Assembly (NCBI GenBank): GCA_966250015.1
Contig: CBINFS010000027.1
Coordinates: 1-50,378 of the forward strand
Length of the DNA: 50,378 nt
From: CBINFS01 sp966250015
GTDB lineage: Bacteria > Bacteroidota > Rhodothermia > Rhodothermales > DASSAV01
Direction of reading: 5' to 3'
Positions 26,928-34,421 of the stretch are shown in pieces. A program made the translations under genes and the position numbers. How positions within the stretch are numbered: the first letter of the stretch is position 1; each line of letters starts with the position of its first letter. The notes beneath the pieces are model-generated. The model was not told the origin of the DNA, did no database searches, and saw only the letters and a program-made list of their open reading frames with translations.

Positions 26928-28360
26928 GGGAAGCTACCTATGACATAACCGGACGCAATGGCGGCGTCGTCACGCTTGCTTCGGAGCCAATTGCCGGGCT
27001 GGGATCGCAAGTCGAGGGCTCGCTGCTGCGCATGGGCGACGATGGCTGGGACGATTCCATACGGGTCTGGAACGGTACGGTCAACAAAGCCCCCGCACTC
27101 GTCCTGCAGCCAACCTCGGCTCGCGACGTCTCCGCGGCCGTTCGCTTTGCGCGTGACCACGGATTACTGCTCAGCATCAAAGGCGGCGGACACAATATTG
27201 CAGGGACTGCCATCGCTGAAGGTGGCCTGATGCTCGATATGTCGCGCATGCGCGGGGTCAAGGTCGACGCTGACGCGAGGCTCGCACACGTTTTACCCGG
27301 ATCCCGGTTGGGGGACGTCGATCAGGCCACGCAGGCACACGGTCTGGCAACGGTGCTTGGTTTCGTCTCAGAGGTGGGCGTCGCAGGCCTGACCCTTGGC
27401 GGCGGGATCGGATACCTCACGCGCCGTTTCGGATACGCCGTCGACAACCTCGAAGAGGTCGAGATCGTCACGGCAGATGGAGTTGTCCGTACGGCCAGCC
27501 GCAATCGTGATTCCGACCTTTTCTGGGCTGTCAGGGGAGGCGGCGGCAACTTCGGCGTCGTAACACGCTTCACCTTTCGCCTGCACGACGTCGGCCCGAC
27601 CGTCTACGGCGGCCTAATCGCCTGGCCTTTCGAGCGGGCTGATGACGTGTTTCAAGCCTATCGTAAATTGACCGACGAAGGGCCTCGAGAGCTGTCCGTG
27701 TGGTTGGTCCTGCTTTTTGCCCCACCAGCGCCCTTTGTGCCCGAGGAGTGGCGGGGTAAGCGAGTCTGTGCCATGGCGGTCTGCTATACGGGTGACCTGG
27801 ACGCCGTCGACCGTGTCCTTGCTCCGATCCGGGCGCTGGGGGATCCAGTCGTCGATCTGCTCAAAGCCCAGCCTTACACGCAGGTCCAATCCTACCTCGA
27901 TGCGACCGAGCCGAAGGGCCTTCACTATTACTGGAAGACCGAGTATCTCGCCGGGTTGGGCGACGACCTTCTGTCGTCCGCTCGCAACCTGTTTGCGGAA
28001 TGCCCTCTTCCGGGAGCAGAGTTTGGCTTCCTGCACCTCGGTGGGGCGCTCAACGACCATGATGAACAAGATGGGGCCGTCGGCAACCGGGATGCCCGGT
28101 TTGTCCTGGGTGTGAAGGGCAGGTGGGCGCCGGACGACTTCGCCGCAAGTGATTACCGGGACTGGATACGAGATTCGTGGGGCAGGCTCCGGCGTTTCTC
28201 AACCGGACGTACCTACATCAATTTCCAGACGGCAGACGAAGACGATGAGCGTGTCCGGGCGACGTACGGGGTCAATTACGAACGCCTCGTCGAGGTCAAA
28301 AAGAAATACGATCCCGAGAACCTGTTTCGGATGAATCGCAACATCAGCCCGGTAGGCTAA
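26924..28360 (+). CDS. FAD-linked oxidase, berberine-bridge-enzyme type
   Basis: This 478-aa protein has the FAD_binding_4 domain and a C-terminal BBE domain (ending YDPENLFRMNRNISP). H90 in GGGHNIAG is the expected 8-alpha-histidyl FAD attachment residue. The position of the cysteine used for a second covalent bond in bicovalent enzymes reads GVAGLTLGGG, so attachment is probably through His only. Such enzymes oxidise sugars, alcohols or secondary metabolites with oxygen as acceptor. Its start overlaps the stop of the pseudo-hydrolase (ATGA), so the two are co-translated. A second member of the family, similar in length and motifs, is at 47516-48919. No export signal is seen. Substrate unknown. 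Confidence 0.87.
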   Translation: MREATYDITGRNGGVVTLASEPIAGLGSQVEGSLLRMGDDGWDDSIRVWNGTVNKAPALVLQPTSARDVSAAVRFARDHGLLLSIKGGGHNIAGTAIAEGGLMLDMSRMRGVKVDADARLAHVLPGSRLGDVDQATQAHGLATVLGFVSEVGVAGLTLGGGIGYLTRRFGYAVDNLEEVEIVTADGVVRTASRNRDSDLFWAVRGGGGNFGVVTRFTFRLHDVGPTVYGGLIAWPFERADDVFQAYRKLTDEGPRELSVWLVLLFAPPAPFVPEEWRGKRVCAMAVCYTGDLDAVDRVLAPIRALGDPVVDLLKAQPYTQVQSYLDATEPKGLHYYWKTEYLAGLGDDLLSSARNLFAECPLPGAEFGFLHLGGALNDHDEQDGAVGNRDARFVLGVKGRWAPDDFAASDYRDWIRDSWGRLRRFSTGRTYINFQTADEDDERVRATYGVNYERLVEVKKKYDPENLFRMNRNISPVG

Positions 28361-28395
28361 TGGGGTCACGGTGCACGCAAAGCCGGATGGAACCG

Positions 28396-28424
28396 TTGAC
28401 GGAGGTATAAGTGCTTCTTATACT
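28396..28424 (+). promoter_or_regulatory. Sigma70-type promoter with an embedded palindrome
   Basis: TTGACG (28396-28401), a 17-base spacer and TATACT (28419-28424) form a good promoter for the redox sensor operon. A perfect inverted repeat GTATAAG-N5-CTTATAC (28405-28411 and 28417-28423) fills the spacer and overlaps the -10, as expected of a repressor or activator site or a hairpin. The leader to the ATG at 28561 would be about 130 bases. Confidence 0.55.
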
Positions 28425-28560
28425 TAAAAGCCGTGTGGTGTACCTGGCAAACCAGTTCGAACACCCTCCGGGAGTGTGCGGATGGCTCGTGAGGATGTTA
28501 TGTGGGACTGAAGCCGTGCGCCTGGATGTGGATGATTGACTGGCCCCGGAGCACCCGTGC

Positions 28561-30219
28561 ATGAACAAGCCCGTTCTGCTGACCGTTGACGACGACCCCG
28601 AAGTCCTTAACGCCATCGAGCGTGACCTCAGGCACCACTTCCGTTCCGACTATCGGGTGATCAAGTCGTCTTCCGGGGCCCAGGCCCTCGACGTGCTCCG
28701 CGAGCTCAAACAGCGCGGCGCACAGGTCGCTCTTTTCCTCGTCGACGAGCGCATGCCGCACATGACCGGCACGCAGTTCCTGCTCGAGGCGGTCGAGATC
28801 TACCCCGACGCACGGCGCGTGCTGCTCACGGCGTACGCCGACACGGAAACCGCCATCACCGCGATCAACAAGGTCAGGCTCGACCATTACCTCCTCAAGC
28901 CGTGGGAGCCGCCCAGCACGCGGCTCTACCCGGTGCTTGACGACCTCCTCTCGGACTGGTTCGCGCGGGCAAGGCCGGTCTTCGACGGCATACGCGTGGC
29001 GGGCAACGCGCTCACTCCAGCTTCCTACACCATTAAGGACTTCCTCGCGTCGAACCAGGTGCCCTACCAGTGGCTCGATGTGGAAACCGATCCGGCTGCC
29101 CGCGAGCTCGTCTCTGCGAACGGCGACGCGGCGCGCCTGCCCGCGGTGTTCTTCCCCGACGGTTCTACCCTGTACCAGCCCACGCTGCACGAGCTGGCCG
29201 AGAAGGTCGGGTTGCAGACGCGTGCCCGGGCGCCGTTCTACGACCTGATCGTCGTAGGCGGCGGTCCCGCCGGCCTGGCAGGCGCCGTCTACGGCGCTTC
29301 GGAGGGCTTGCGCACGGTTATCATCGAACGAAACGCTCCGGGTGGACAGGCCGGGACGAGCTCGAGCATCGAAAACTACCTTGGATTTCCGGGAGGGGTG
29401 AGCGGAGCCGACCTCGCCAGACGCGCCGTGGCGCAGGCGAAACGCTTCGGCGCGGAAATCATCACCGCCCGTGAAGTGGTCGAAATCAGGCGTGAGGATC
29501 CGTACCGAAAAGTAATCCTAGCTGACGGGTCGGAGCTGACCGGGTACGCCATTCTGATCGCCCCTGGCATGGAGGTGCGGCGCCTCGAAGCCGACGGCCT
29601 CGACGACTTTCTCGGCGCAGGCGTGTATTACGGCGCCGCTCTCACCGAGGCGGCGACCTATCGCGGTTGCGACGTGCTCGTCGTGGGCGGGGCCAACTCG
29701 GCCGGCCAGGGGGCGATGTTCTTCTCGCGTCACGCCCGCAAGGTCACGATGCTCCTGCGGGGTCCTGACCTTTCAGCCAGTATGTCGCGCTACCTCGTCG
29801 ACCGCATCCACGAGACGCCGAACGTGGAGGTGATGGCCAACAAGCGGGTAACTGCCGTCCGTGGCAACGGGCGGCTCGAAGCGGTGAAGGTGGTCGACAC
29901 CATCACAGGCGAAGAGCGCGAGCTGGCCGCCTCCGCCATGTTCATCTTTATCGGGAGCGCGCCGCGAACGGCCCTCTGCGCCGACCTCGTGATGCGCGAC
30001 CCGCAGGGCTTCGTGCTCACCGGGCTCGACGTGATGGCCGGAGGTCGGCGGCCCGCCGGTTGGCGCGAAGCGCGTGACCCATTCCTCTTCGAAACCAACG
30101 TTCCCGGTGTTTTTTGCGCCGGCGACGCCCGCCACGGCTCCGGCAAACGTGTGGCGGCGGCCGTCGGCGAAGGATCCGCGACGGTGGGCATGATACACCA
30201 GTACCTTCAGACGGTGTGA
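28561..30219 (+). CDS. Response-regulator receiver / glutaredoxin-like / thioredoxin-reductase-like fusion without the redox CxxC
   Basis: Three parts are visible in 552 aa. Residues 1-130 are a receiver domain with the acidic pocket D10-D12, phosphoacceptor D62 (LVDERMP) and K113 (LLKPWEPP). Residues about 150-225 look like a glutaredoxin/thioredoxin-fold insert (NQVPYQWLDVE, then LPAVFFPDGS) without CxxC. Residues about 230-550 are a thioredoxin-reductase-like FAD/NAD(P) domain with GGGPAG near 235 and GGANSAG near 376. The stretch where the CATC pair normally sits reads YYGAALTEAATYRGC, so the active disulfide is missing. This fused architecture is known and is often paired with a sensor kinase, as here: the kinase begins 4 bases after this stop. 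The likely role is a phosphorylation-controlled flavoprotein; its electron acceptor is unknown. Confidence 0.88.
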   Translation: MNKPVLLTVDDDPEVLNAIERDLRHHFRSDYRVIKSSSGAQALDVLRELKQRGAQVALFLVDERMPHMTGTQFLLEAVEIYPDARRVLLTAYADTETAITAINKVRLDHYLLKPWEPPSTRLYPVLDDLLSDWFARARPVFDGIRVAGNALTPASYTIKDFLASNQVPYQWLDVETDPAARELVSANGDAARLPAVFFPDGSTLYQPTLHELAEKVGLQTRARAPFYDLIVVGGGPAGLAGAVYGASEGLRTVIIERNAPGGQAGTSSSIENYLGFPGGVSGADLARRAVAQAKRFGAEIITAREVVEIRREDPYRKVILADGSELTGYAILIAPGMEVRRLEADGLDDFLGAGVYYGAALTEAATYRGCDVLVVGGANSAGQGAMFFSRHARKVTMLLRGPDLSASMSRYLVDRIHETPNVEVMANKRVTAVRGNGRLEAVKVVDTITGEERELAASAMFIFIGSAPRTALCADLVMRDPQGFVLTGLDVMAGGRRPAGWREARDPFLFETNVPGVFCAGDARHGSGKRVAAAVGEGSATVGMIHQYLQTV

Positions 30220-30223
30220 CGCG

Positions 30224-31636
30224 ATGACTTATCCTCAACCAAAGGTAGACGACGCCGACATCATAACCCGGCTCGCTTCGCACAAAATGATCGGAAAGGC
30301 GCCCCTTCCGGAGCTGGAGTGGCTGGTTGCACACGGCAGCCTCGTACACTTTTCACCCGGCGATATCGTTGCGCGCAAAGGCCAGCCGGTCGATTACATG
30401 TACGTCGTCCTGAAGGGGAAGCTGTCTCACTTTACCGACCAGGGCGGCATCTGGCGCAAGGTAATGACGTGGCGAGAGGGGGATGTGGTTGGCTTTCTGC
30501 CTTATTCGCGCATGACGGCCGCACCGGGCAACTCGATAATCGAAGAGCCCACCGACATGTTCCAGGTCGCACGGGTCCACCTCGATTCGATTGCGGCCGA
30601 GTGCCCCCACGTCACGGCGGAGCTCGTGCACGGCATGGTCGACCGGGCCCGTGCCTTCAAGTCGAGCGACCTTCAGGTGGAGAAGATGGCGTCTCTTGGG
30701 AAGCTCGCGGCGGGGCTCGCGCACGAGCTGAACAATCCGGCCTCTGCCGCCGCTCGGAGCGCAAAGCTCATGGCGCATGCGCTCGTCGAGTCCGACCAGG
30801 CAGCCCGCGCGCTCGGCGCGGCTGGTCTTAACCCGCAAGAGCTTGCCCTCATCGACCGCGTCCACACCATCTGCATTGATACGGCCGCCACGAGTGTGCT
30901 CACACCGCTCGAGCGGTCGGACCGTGAAGAGTCGATCGCCGAGTGGCTCGAGGATCACGGCCTCGACGAGTCGCTCGCCGCGTCCCTCACGGATACCGAC
31001 GTAACTCTCGCCGTGCTCGACGAGCTTGCAGAAACCCTCTCGGGCGAAAAGCTGAGCGCGGCGTTGCGTTGGATGGCGGCCGGGTGTACGGTTCGCGGGT
31101 TGTCGCGCGACATCGAACGTGCGGCAGCGCGCGTCCATACGCTGGTGAGCGCCGTAAAAGGCTTCACGTACATGGACCAAGCGACGACGCCCGGTCCGGT
31201 CGACGTAATCCGGGGTCTCACCGACACGTTGACCTTCATGGCTGCCAAAGCGCGTGGGAAATCGGCTTCACTGTCTGTCGAAGTGGCGCCGGACCTCCCA
31301 CACGCCCTCGGTTTTGGCGGCGAGCTGAATCAGGTGTGGGCGAACCTCGTCGATAACGCACTCGATGCGGCGCCCGTCGGTGGGCGTGTAGTGGTGTCGG
31401 CGCGCCTCGAAGGTGAATGGGTCGTCGTTCGCATAATCGACGACGGTCCAGGCATCCCCGAGGACGTGATAGGCAGGATTTTCGACCCGTTCTTCACCAC
31501 GAAACCCGTAGGGGAGGGCACGGGCCTCGGCCTCGACATCGTCCGCCGCCTCGTGGACCAGAACAACGGCCTGGTCGACGTCGAATCCACCCCCGGCCGC
31601 ACCGAATTCCGCGTCTCCCTGCCCATAGCCCCGTGA
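30224..31636 (+). CDS. Sensor histidine kinase with N-terminal cyclic-nucleotide-binding domain
   Basis: This 470-aa soluble kinase starts with a cNMP-binding/CRP-like beta-barrel (about residues 20-140, including HFSPGDIVARKGQPVDYMYVV). The dimerisation helix carries H167 in GLAHELNNPAS. An extended helical linker follows, then the ATPase domain with the N-box (NLVDNALDA), G1 (DDGPGIP), F-box (FDPFFTTKP) and G2 (GTGLGLDIV). No membrane segment is present, so it senses a cytosolic signal, possibly a cyclic nucleotide; the binding-loop residues were not checked against a reference. It is 4 bases downstream of the receiver-bearing flavoprotein, its obvious partner, whose D62 it should phosphorylate. 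Confidence 0.9.
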   Translation: MTYPQPKVDDADIITRLASHKMIGKAPLPELEWLVAHGSLVHFSPGDIVARKGQPVDYMYVVLKGKLSHFTDQGGIWRKVMTWREGDVVGFLPYSRMTAAPGNSIIEEPTDMFQVARVHLDSIAAECPHVTAELVHGMVDRARAFKSSDLQVEKMASLGKLAAGLAHELNNPASAAARSAKLMAHALVESDQAARALGAAGLNPQELALIDRVHTICIDTAATSVLTPLERSDREESIAEWLEDHGLDESLAASLTDTDVTLAVLDELAETLSGEKLSAALRWMAAGCTVRGLSRDIERAAARVHTLVSAVKGFTYMDQATTPGPVDVIRGLTDTLTFMAAKARGKSASLSVEVAPDLPHALGFGGELNQVWANLVDNALDAAPVGGRVVVSARLEGEWVVVRIIDDGPGIPEDVIGRIFDPFFTTKPVGEGTGLGLDIVRRLVDQNNGLVDVESTPGRTEFRVSLPIAP

Positions 31637-31642
31637 ACCCTG

Positions 31643-31705
31643 TGCGCACGTGAAGGATATTGAACTGCAATCCGCAGATGACGCCGATGTGCGCTGATGA
31701 AATTG
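31643..31705 (+). repeat. Composite dispersed repeat, copy 1
   Basis: The 31-base part at 31670-31700 begins ATCCGCAGATGAC and ends GCGCTGATGA; it differs from the copy at 46410-46440 at 3 positions. It is preceded by a decayed CGCACGTGAAGGAT, equivalent to the CACGCGAAGGAC half of the other copies. Confidence 0.65.
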
Positions 31706-31764
31706 GAGATGGGGTAGACCGACGGCGGAATGTCAAAATTTGTTCTCAGCCTTAACCAACACTC

Positions 31765-31784
31765 ATCTCCGCGAAAGCGGAGAT
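31765..31784. repeat. REP-like palindrome with GAAA loop
   Basis: ATCTCCGC (31765-31772) and GCGGAGAT (31777-31784) form a perfect 8-bp stem closed by a GAAA tetraloop. This resembles the short extragenic palindromes common in many bacterial genomes. Confidence 0.6.
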
Positions 31785-31836
31785 CCGGGACAGGGCTACG
31801 TGAGGTAGAACCTTGTAGGCTTGCTGACTCACTTAA

Positions 31837-31877
31837 ATCCTGGCTCGGAGGCCGGGATGTCGTGGATTTGAGGCGAA
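31837..31877 (+). repeat. Direct repeat, copy A (partner 32027-32067)
   Basis: The two stretches share ATCC(T/C)GGCTCGGAGGC, and each is followed after about 17 bases by TTTGAGGC. They are separated by about 190 bases in the same orientation. Confidence 0.5.
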
Positions 31878-31952
31878 TGCAGTCGTGAGACACTGCGCCG
31901 ACCGTGCCCCACGGCAGGACTTGAAATATGATAAACCCATAAATAACTAGTC

Positions 31953-31973
31953 ATTCCGGACTTGATCCGGAAT
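31953..31973. repeat. Palindromic intergenic element
   Basis: ATTCCGGA (31953-31960) and TCCGGAAT (31966-31973) form a perfect 8-bp stem with a CTTGA loop. A decayed relative (GTCATTCCGGCC) is seen near 46501 in the other repeat-rich gap. Confidence 0.6.
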
Positions 31974-32026
31974 CTATGCGGGGTTTTGTATGGCAGAAAC
32001 CTATGGGTATATCGCATGCTCACATG

Positions 32027-32067
32027 GATCCCGGCTCGGAGGCTTGTTTGACGTGTTTTTGAGGCAA
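32027..32067 (+). repeat. Direct repeat, copy B (partner 31837-31877)
   Basis: It shares ATCCCGGCTCGGAGGC and a downstream TTTGAGGC with copy A in the same orientation. Confidence 0.5.
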
Positions 32068-32114
32068 TCAGTAGAAAATCACACCCAACTTCTGTCTACT
32101 CACTTTCAAAACAT

Positions 32115-32172
32115 TATCAGCGTACATCTGCGGAGAGTAATTATCCAGAAGTCCTTCGCGTGAGAAAAAAAC
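32115..32172 (-). repeat. Composite dispersed repeat, copy 2 (shortened)
   Basis: Read on the minus strand it has TCTCACGCGAAGGACTTCTGG followed by TCCGCAGATGTACGCTGAT. The order and spacing match copy 3 at 46371-46440, but about 12 bases are missing from the second half. Confidence 0.6.
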
Positions 32173-32186
32173 TTCGTTGAGTGGAC

Positions 32187-32226
32187 AAAAAAGCGCCCCG
32201 GAAGTCAAGCTGGCTCCGGGGCGTTT
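32187..32226 (-). terminator. Intrinsic terminator of the carboxyltransferase gene
   Basis: On the minus strand CGCCCCGGA pairs with TCCGGGGCG (32223-32215 with 32202-32194), with a 12-base loop, followed by G, C and a run of six T. It begins about 25 bases after the stop codon. Confidence 0.88.
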
Positions 32227-32248
32227 GGCCAATGGTATAAAAGTCCGG

Positions 32249-33787
32249 TTAAGGCTCTATGACTTCGACGCCCACCTCGAACGGCTGGCCGTTGATGACC
32301 ATCTTGAGTCTCGTGCTGGTTCCAGCCTCATAGACGGGCTTTGAGGCTGCCGCATGTGTTTCTTCAGCCGGGGCAGCCGGGGTCTCGGGCGCCTTCTCCG
32401 GAGCCGGTTGGGTCGTGATACTCGGATTTCTCGGTCCCTGGCTACGTTCGGCGAAGAATCTGGGCGCCACCTGAGGGAACATCGCGTAGGTAAGCACGTC
32501 GCGGTCGCTTCCATCGCAACCGGGCAGGGCGGTAGCGGCGGCTTTCAGCTCCTCCCATTCCGGCTTCAGCAGGTCGGCCGGGCGGCACGTGATGGGCTCT
32601 TTCCCGGTCTGCGCGCGAGCCTTCTCGATCAGCTCGGGGTTTCGCTTGCCGGCGGTTTCACCGTAATAGCCGAGCATGAGGTCCGCAAATTCGCCTGTCA
32701 GGGCTTTGTAGCGCCCCATGAGCACGTTGAAGACGGCCTGGGTTCCGACGATCTGGCTTGTGGGCGTCACCAGCGGCGGATAGCCGGCGTCCTCGCGGAC
32801 CCGCGGCACTTCGGCCAGCACCTCGGCGAAACGGTCTCCCGCGCCCTGCTGCTTGAGCTGATTCTCCATGTTCGACAGCATCCCACCGGGAATCTGGCTG
32901 TCGAAAATTTCGGTCTCCACCCCGATGAATTTTGATTCGAATGCAGCGTAGTGCGGCCGGACTTTGGCAAAGTGTGCGTTGATCTTGAGCAACCGCTCCT
33001 TGTCGAGACGCGTCGTGTATTCGGTGCCCTTCAGCATCTCCACCAGCGATTCGGTCGGATTGTGGCCGGACCCGAGGCTCATCGACGAGATGCACGTATC
33101 GACGATGTCCGCACCCGCCTCGATGGCCTTTTGCAGGCTGACCAGCGTTACGCCCGTTGTCGAGTGGACGTGTACGTGGACGAGCATGTCCTTGCCGCAG
33201 GCTTCCTTGATGCCTTTTACGATGTCGTAGGCAGGCTGCGGGCGAAGCAGCGCGGCCATGTCCTTCAGGCAGATCGAGTCGCACCCAAGGTCCTGCAGCT
33301 CACGCGCCATGTCGACGAACTTCTCCGTCGAGTGGAGCGGGGAGATGGTGTAGCAGATGGTCCCTTGCGCGTGTTTGCCCGTGCGGCGGACCGCCTCGAG
33401 GGCGCGCTTGATGTTGCGTGTGTCGTTGAGCGCATCGAAGACGCGGAAGACGTCGATGCCGTTCTCGGCCGACTCTTCGACGAAGCGGTCGACCACCGTG
33501 TCCTCGTAATGGCGGTAACCCAGCAGGTTCTGGCCGCGCAGAAGCATTTGCAGGCGGCTGTTGGGCATCAGGCGCCGGAACGCACGCAGACGCTCCCACG
33601 GATCCTCGTTCAGGAAACGGATGCAAGCGTCGTAAGTCGCGCCGCCCCAGCATTCCACACTCCAGTAGCCCGCCTTATCGATGTCTTCGCAGGCCGGAAT
33701 CAGATCTTCCGTCGCCATACGTGTGGCAAGCAGGCTCTGGTGCCCGTCTCGTAGGACAAGCTCGGTAACTTCGATGATACGTGACAT
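32249..33787 (-). CDS. Pyruvate/oxaloacetate carboxyltransferase chain (OadA/PycB/5S type) without biotin domain
   Basis: The enzyme is a TIM-barrel biotin-dependent carboxyltransferase that moves CO2 between a carboxylated biotin carrier and pyruvate/oxaloacetate (or a related acceptor). ATG 33787 gives MSRIIEVTELVLRDGHQS; the upstream extension in the same frame lacks an ATG. The barrel starts with R13-D14-G15-H16, carries the carbamylated-lysine motif with K175 (ICLKDMA), and the metal-binding HVHVHSTTG near 200. The conserved C-terminal domain follows, then a Pro/Ala linker (about 455-490) and a final RLKMVINGQPFEVGVEV that looks like the start of a biotinyl-carrier region but stops before any AMKM biotinylation site. 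The carrier must be encoded elsewhere. A strong terminator follows. The gene stands alone here, so decarboxylase versus carboxylase role cannot be decided. Confidence 0.85.
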   Translation of the reverse strand: MSRIIEVTELVLRDGHQSLLATRMATEDLIPACEDIDKAGYWSVECWGGATYDACIRFLNEDPWERLRAFRRLMPNSRLQMLLRGQNLLGYRHYEDTVVDRFVEESAENGIDVFRVFDALNDTRNIKRALEAVRRTGKHAQGTICYTISPLHSTEKFVDMARELQDLGCDSICLKDMAALLRPQPAYDIVKGIKEACGKDMLVHVHVHSTTGVTLVSLQKAIEAGADIVDTCISSMSLGSGHNPTESLVEMLKGTEYTTRLDKERLLKINAHFAKVRPHYAAFESKFIGVETEIFDSQIPGGMLSNMENQLKQQGAGDRFAEVLAEVPRVREDAGYPPLVTPTSQIVGTQAVFNVLMGRYKALTGEFADLMLGYYGETAGKRNPELIEKARAQTGKEPITCRPADLLKPEWEELKAAATALPGCDGSDRDVLTYAMFPQVAPRFFAERSQGPRNPSITTQPAPEKAPETPAAPAEETHAAASKPVYEAGTSTRLKMVINGQPFEVGVEVIEP

Positions 33788-34212
33788 GGGTGGTATTCGC
33801 TTTTGATTGTCGTGACGCGCCCGTCGAGCTTGTGTGCTCGACCTCACCTTCCGAACCCGAACCCGCCGCAGCGGGACGTGAGAGCAGTTGGAAAGAGGAG
33901 CGTGCGAGTCCAGTGCCGAATTGGGTTACAAGATAGTAAAAACGTAGAGGCTAAGCCGATTGATCCCGGAAAAGGCCGCATGGGGCAGGTGAACAGCCTT
34001 GCGCCCAAATAATGTACAAAAAGCTCCGAAATCGCCCGAAAGACGCCTTTTTCGCATCATTCTGGCCCTTTCTGGGTGTGTATGGGAGGCCGTGTAACCT
34101 GTTGAATAATGCGTGTAGACTTCTGTACACCAGTCCCTGAACGTGGCGATTGCTACCCCTAAACATACCCTGATTCGGGTTGGCTGACGTGTTCGGCCGG
34201 CTTCAAAAGGTC
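33788..34212. other. Intergenic gap upstream of the carboxyltransferase and arabinofuranosidase genes
   Basis: There are about 425 bases with no supported gene. The only open frame of note (71 codons on the minus strand at 33951-34166) has atypical composition and no ribosome site. The promoter of the carboxyltransferase must lie here, but I could not single one out. Confidence 0.5.
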
Positions 34213-34241
34213 TTGACAGAGCAGAGTAGCCGGTCTATAAT
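34213..34241 (+). promoter_or_regulatory. Perfect consensus sigma70 promoter
   Basis: TTGACA (34213-34218), a 17-base spacer and TATAAT (34236-34241) match the consensus at all twelve positions. Transcription from about 34248 would reach the GH51 gene after a leader of about 170 bases. Confidence 0.8.
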
Positions 34242-34247
34242 GAGGCG

Positions 34248-34278
34248 ACGCTCCGACGAGCGCCTGCAAGCGTTTTTT
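34248..34278 (+). promoter_or_regulatory. Leader hairpins ending in a T-run (possible attenuator)
   Basis: Immediately after the expected start site, CGCTC-CGAC-GAGCG (34249-34262) can form one hairpin, and ACGCT (34248-34252) can instead pair with AGCGT (34269-34273), which runs into six T (34273-34278). The stems are short, so a control role is only a suggestion. Confidence 0.3.
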
Positions 34279-34421
34279 GGGGCCCTGGCTCCTCCGGGGA
34301 CAGCCTGTATTCATCCCTGACTTTCAGCATCGCGAGCACCCATCTGCCTTCACCCGGCAGGCGGTGCGGCTCGCCGGCCTCCAGGGCCTTTCCCACTCAA
34401 CAGGTAACGTAACTCCCCGCC

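Larger units (their letters stand above)
31637..32186. other. Repeat-rich intergenic region
   Basis: There is no convincing gene in about 550 bases. The stretch instead holds two copies of a composite dispersed repeat in opposite orientation, two palindromic hairpins and a pair of direct repeats, all listed separately. The low coding signal and pile-up of degenerate elements resemble a repeat graveyard. Confidence 0.7.

Noticed and set aside
31637..32186. CRISPR array
   Set aside because: Repeats are few, unevenly spaced, in both orientations and decayed; there are no regular spacers and no cas genes in the window.
33951..34166. 71-codon minus-strand frame upstream of the carboxyltransferase
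   Set aside because: Short, Cys/Phe-rich, no ribosome site, and would leave no room for a promoter; treated as non-coding.
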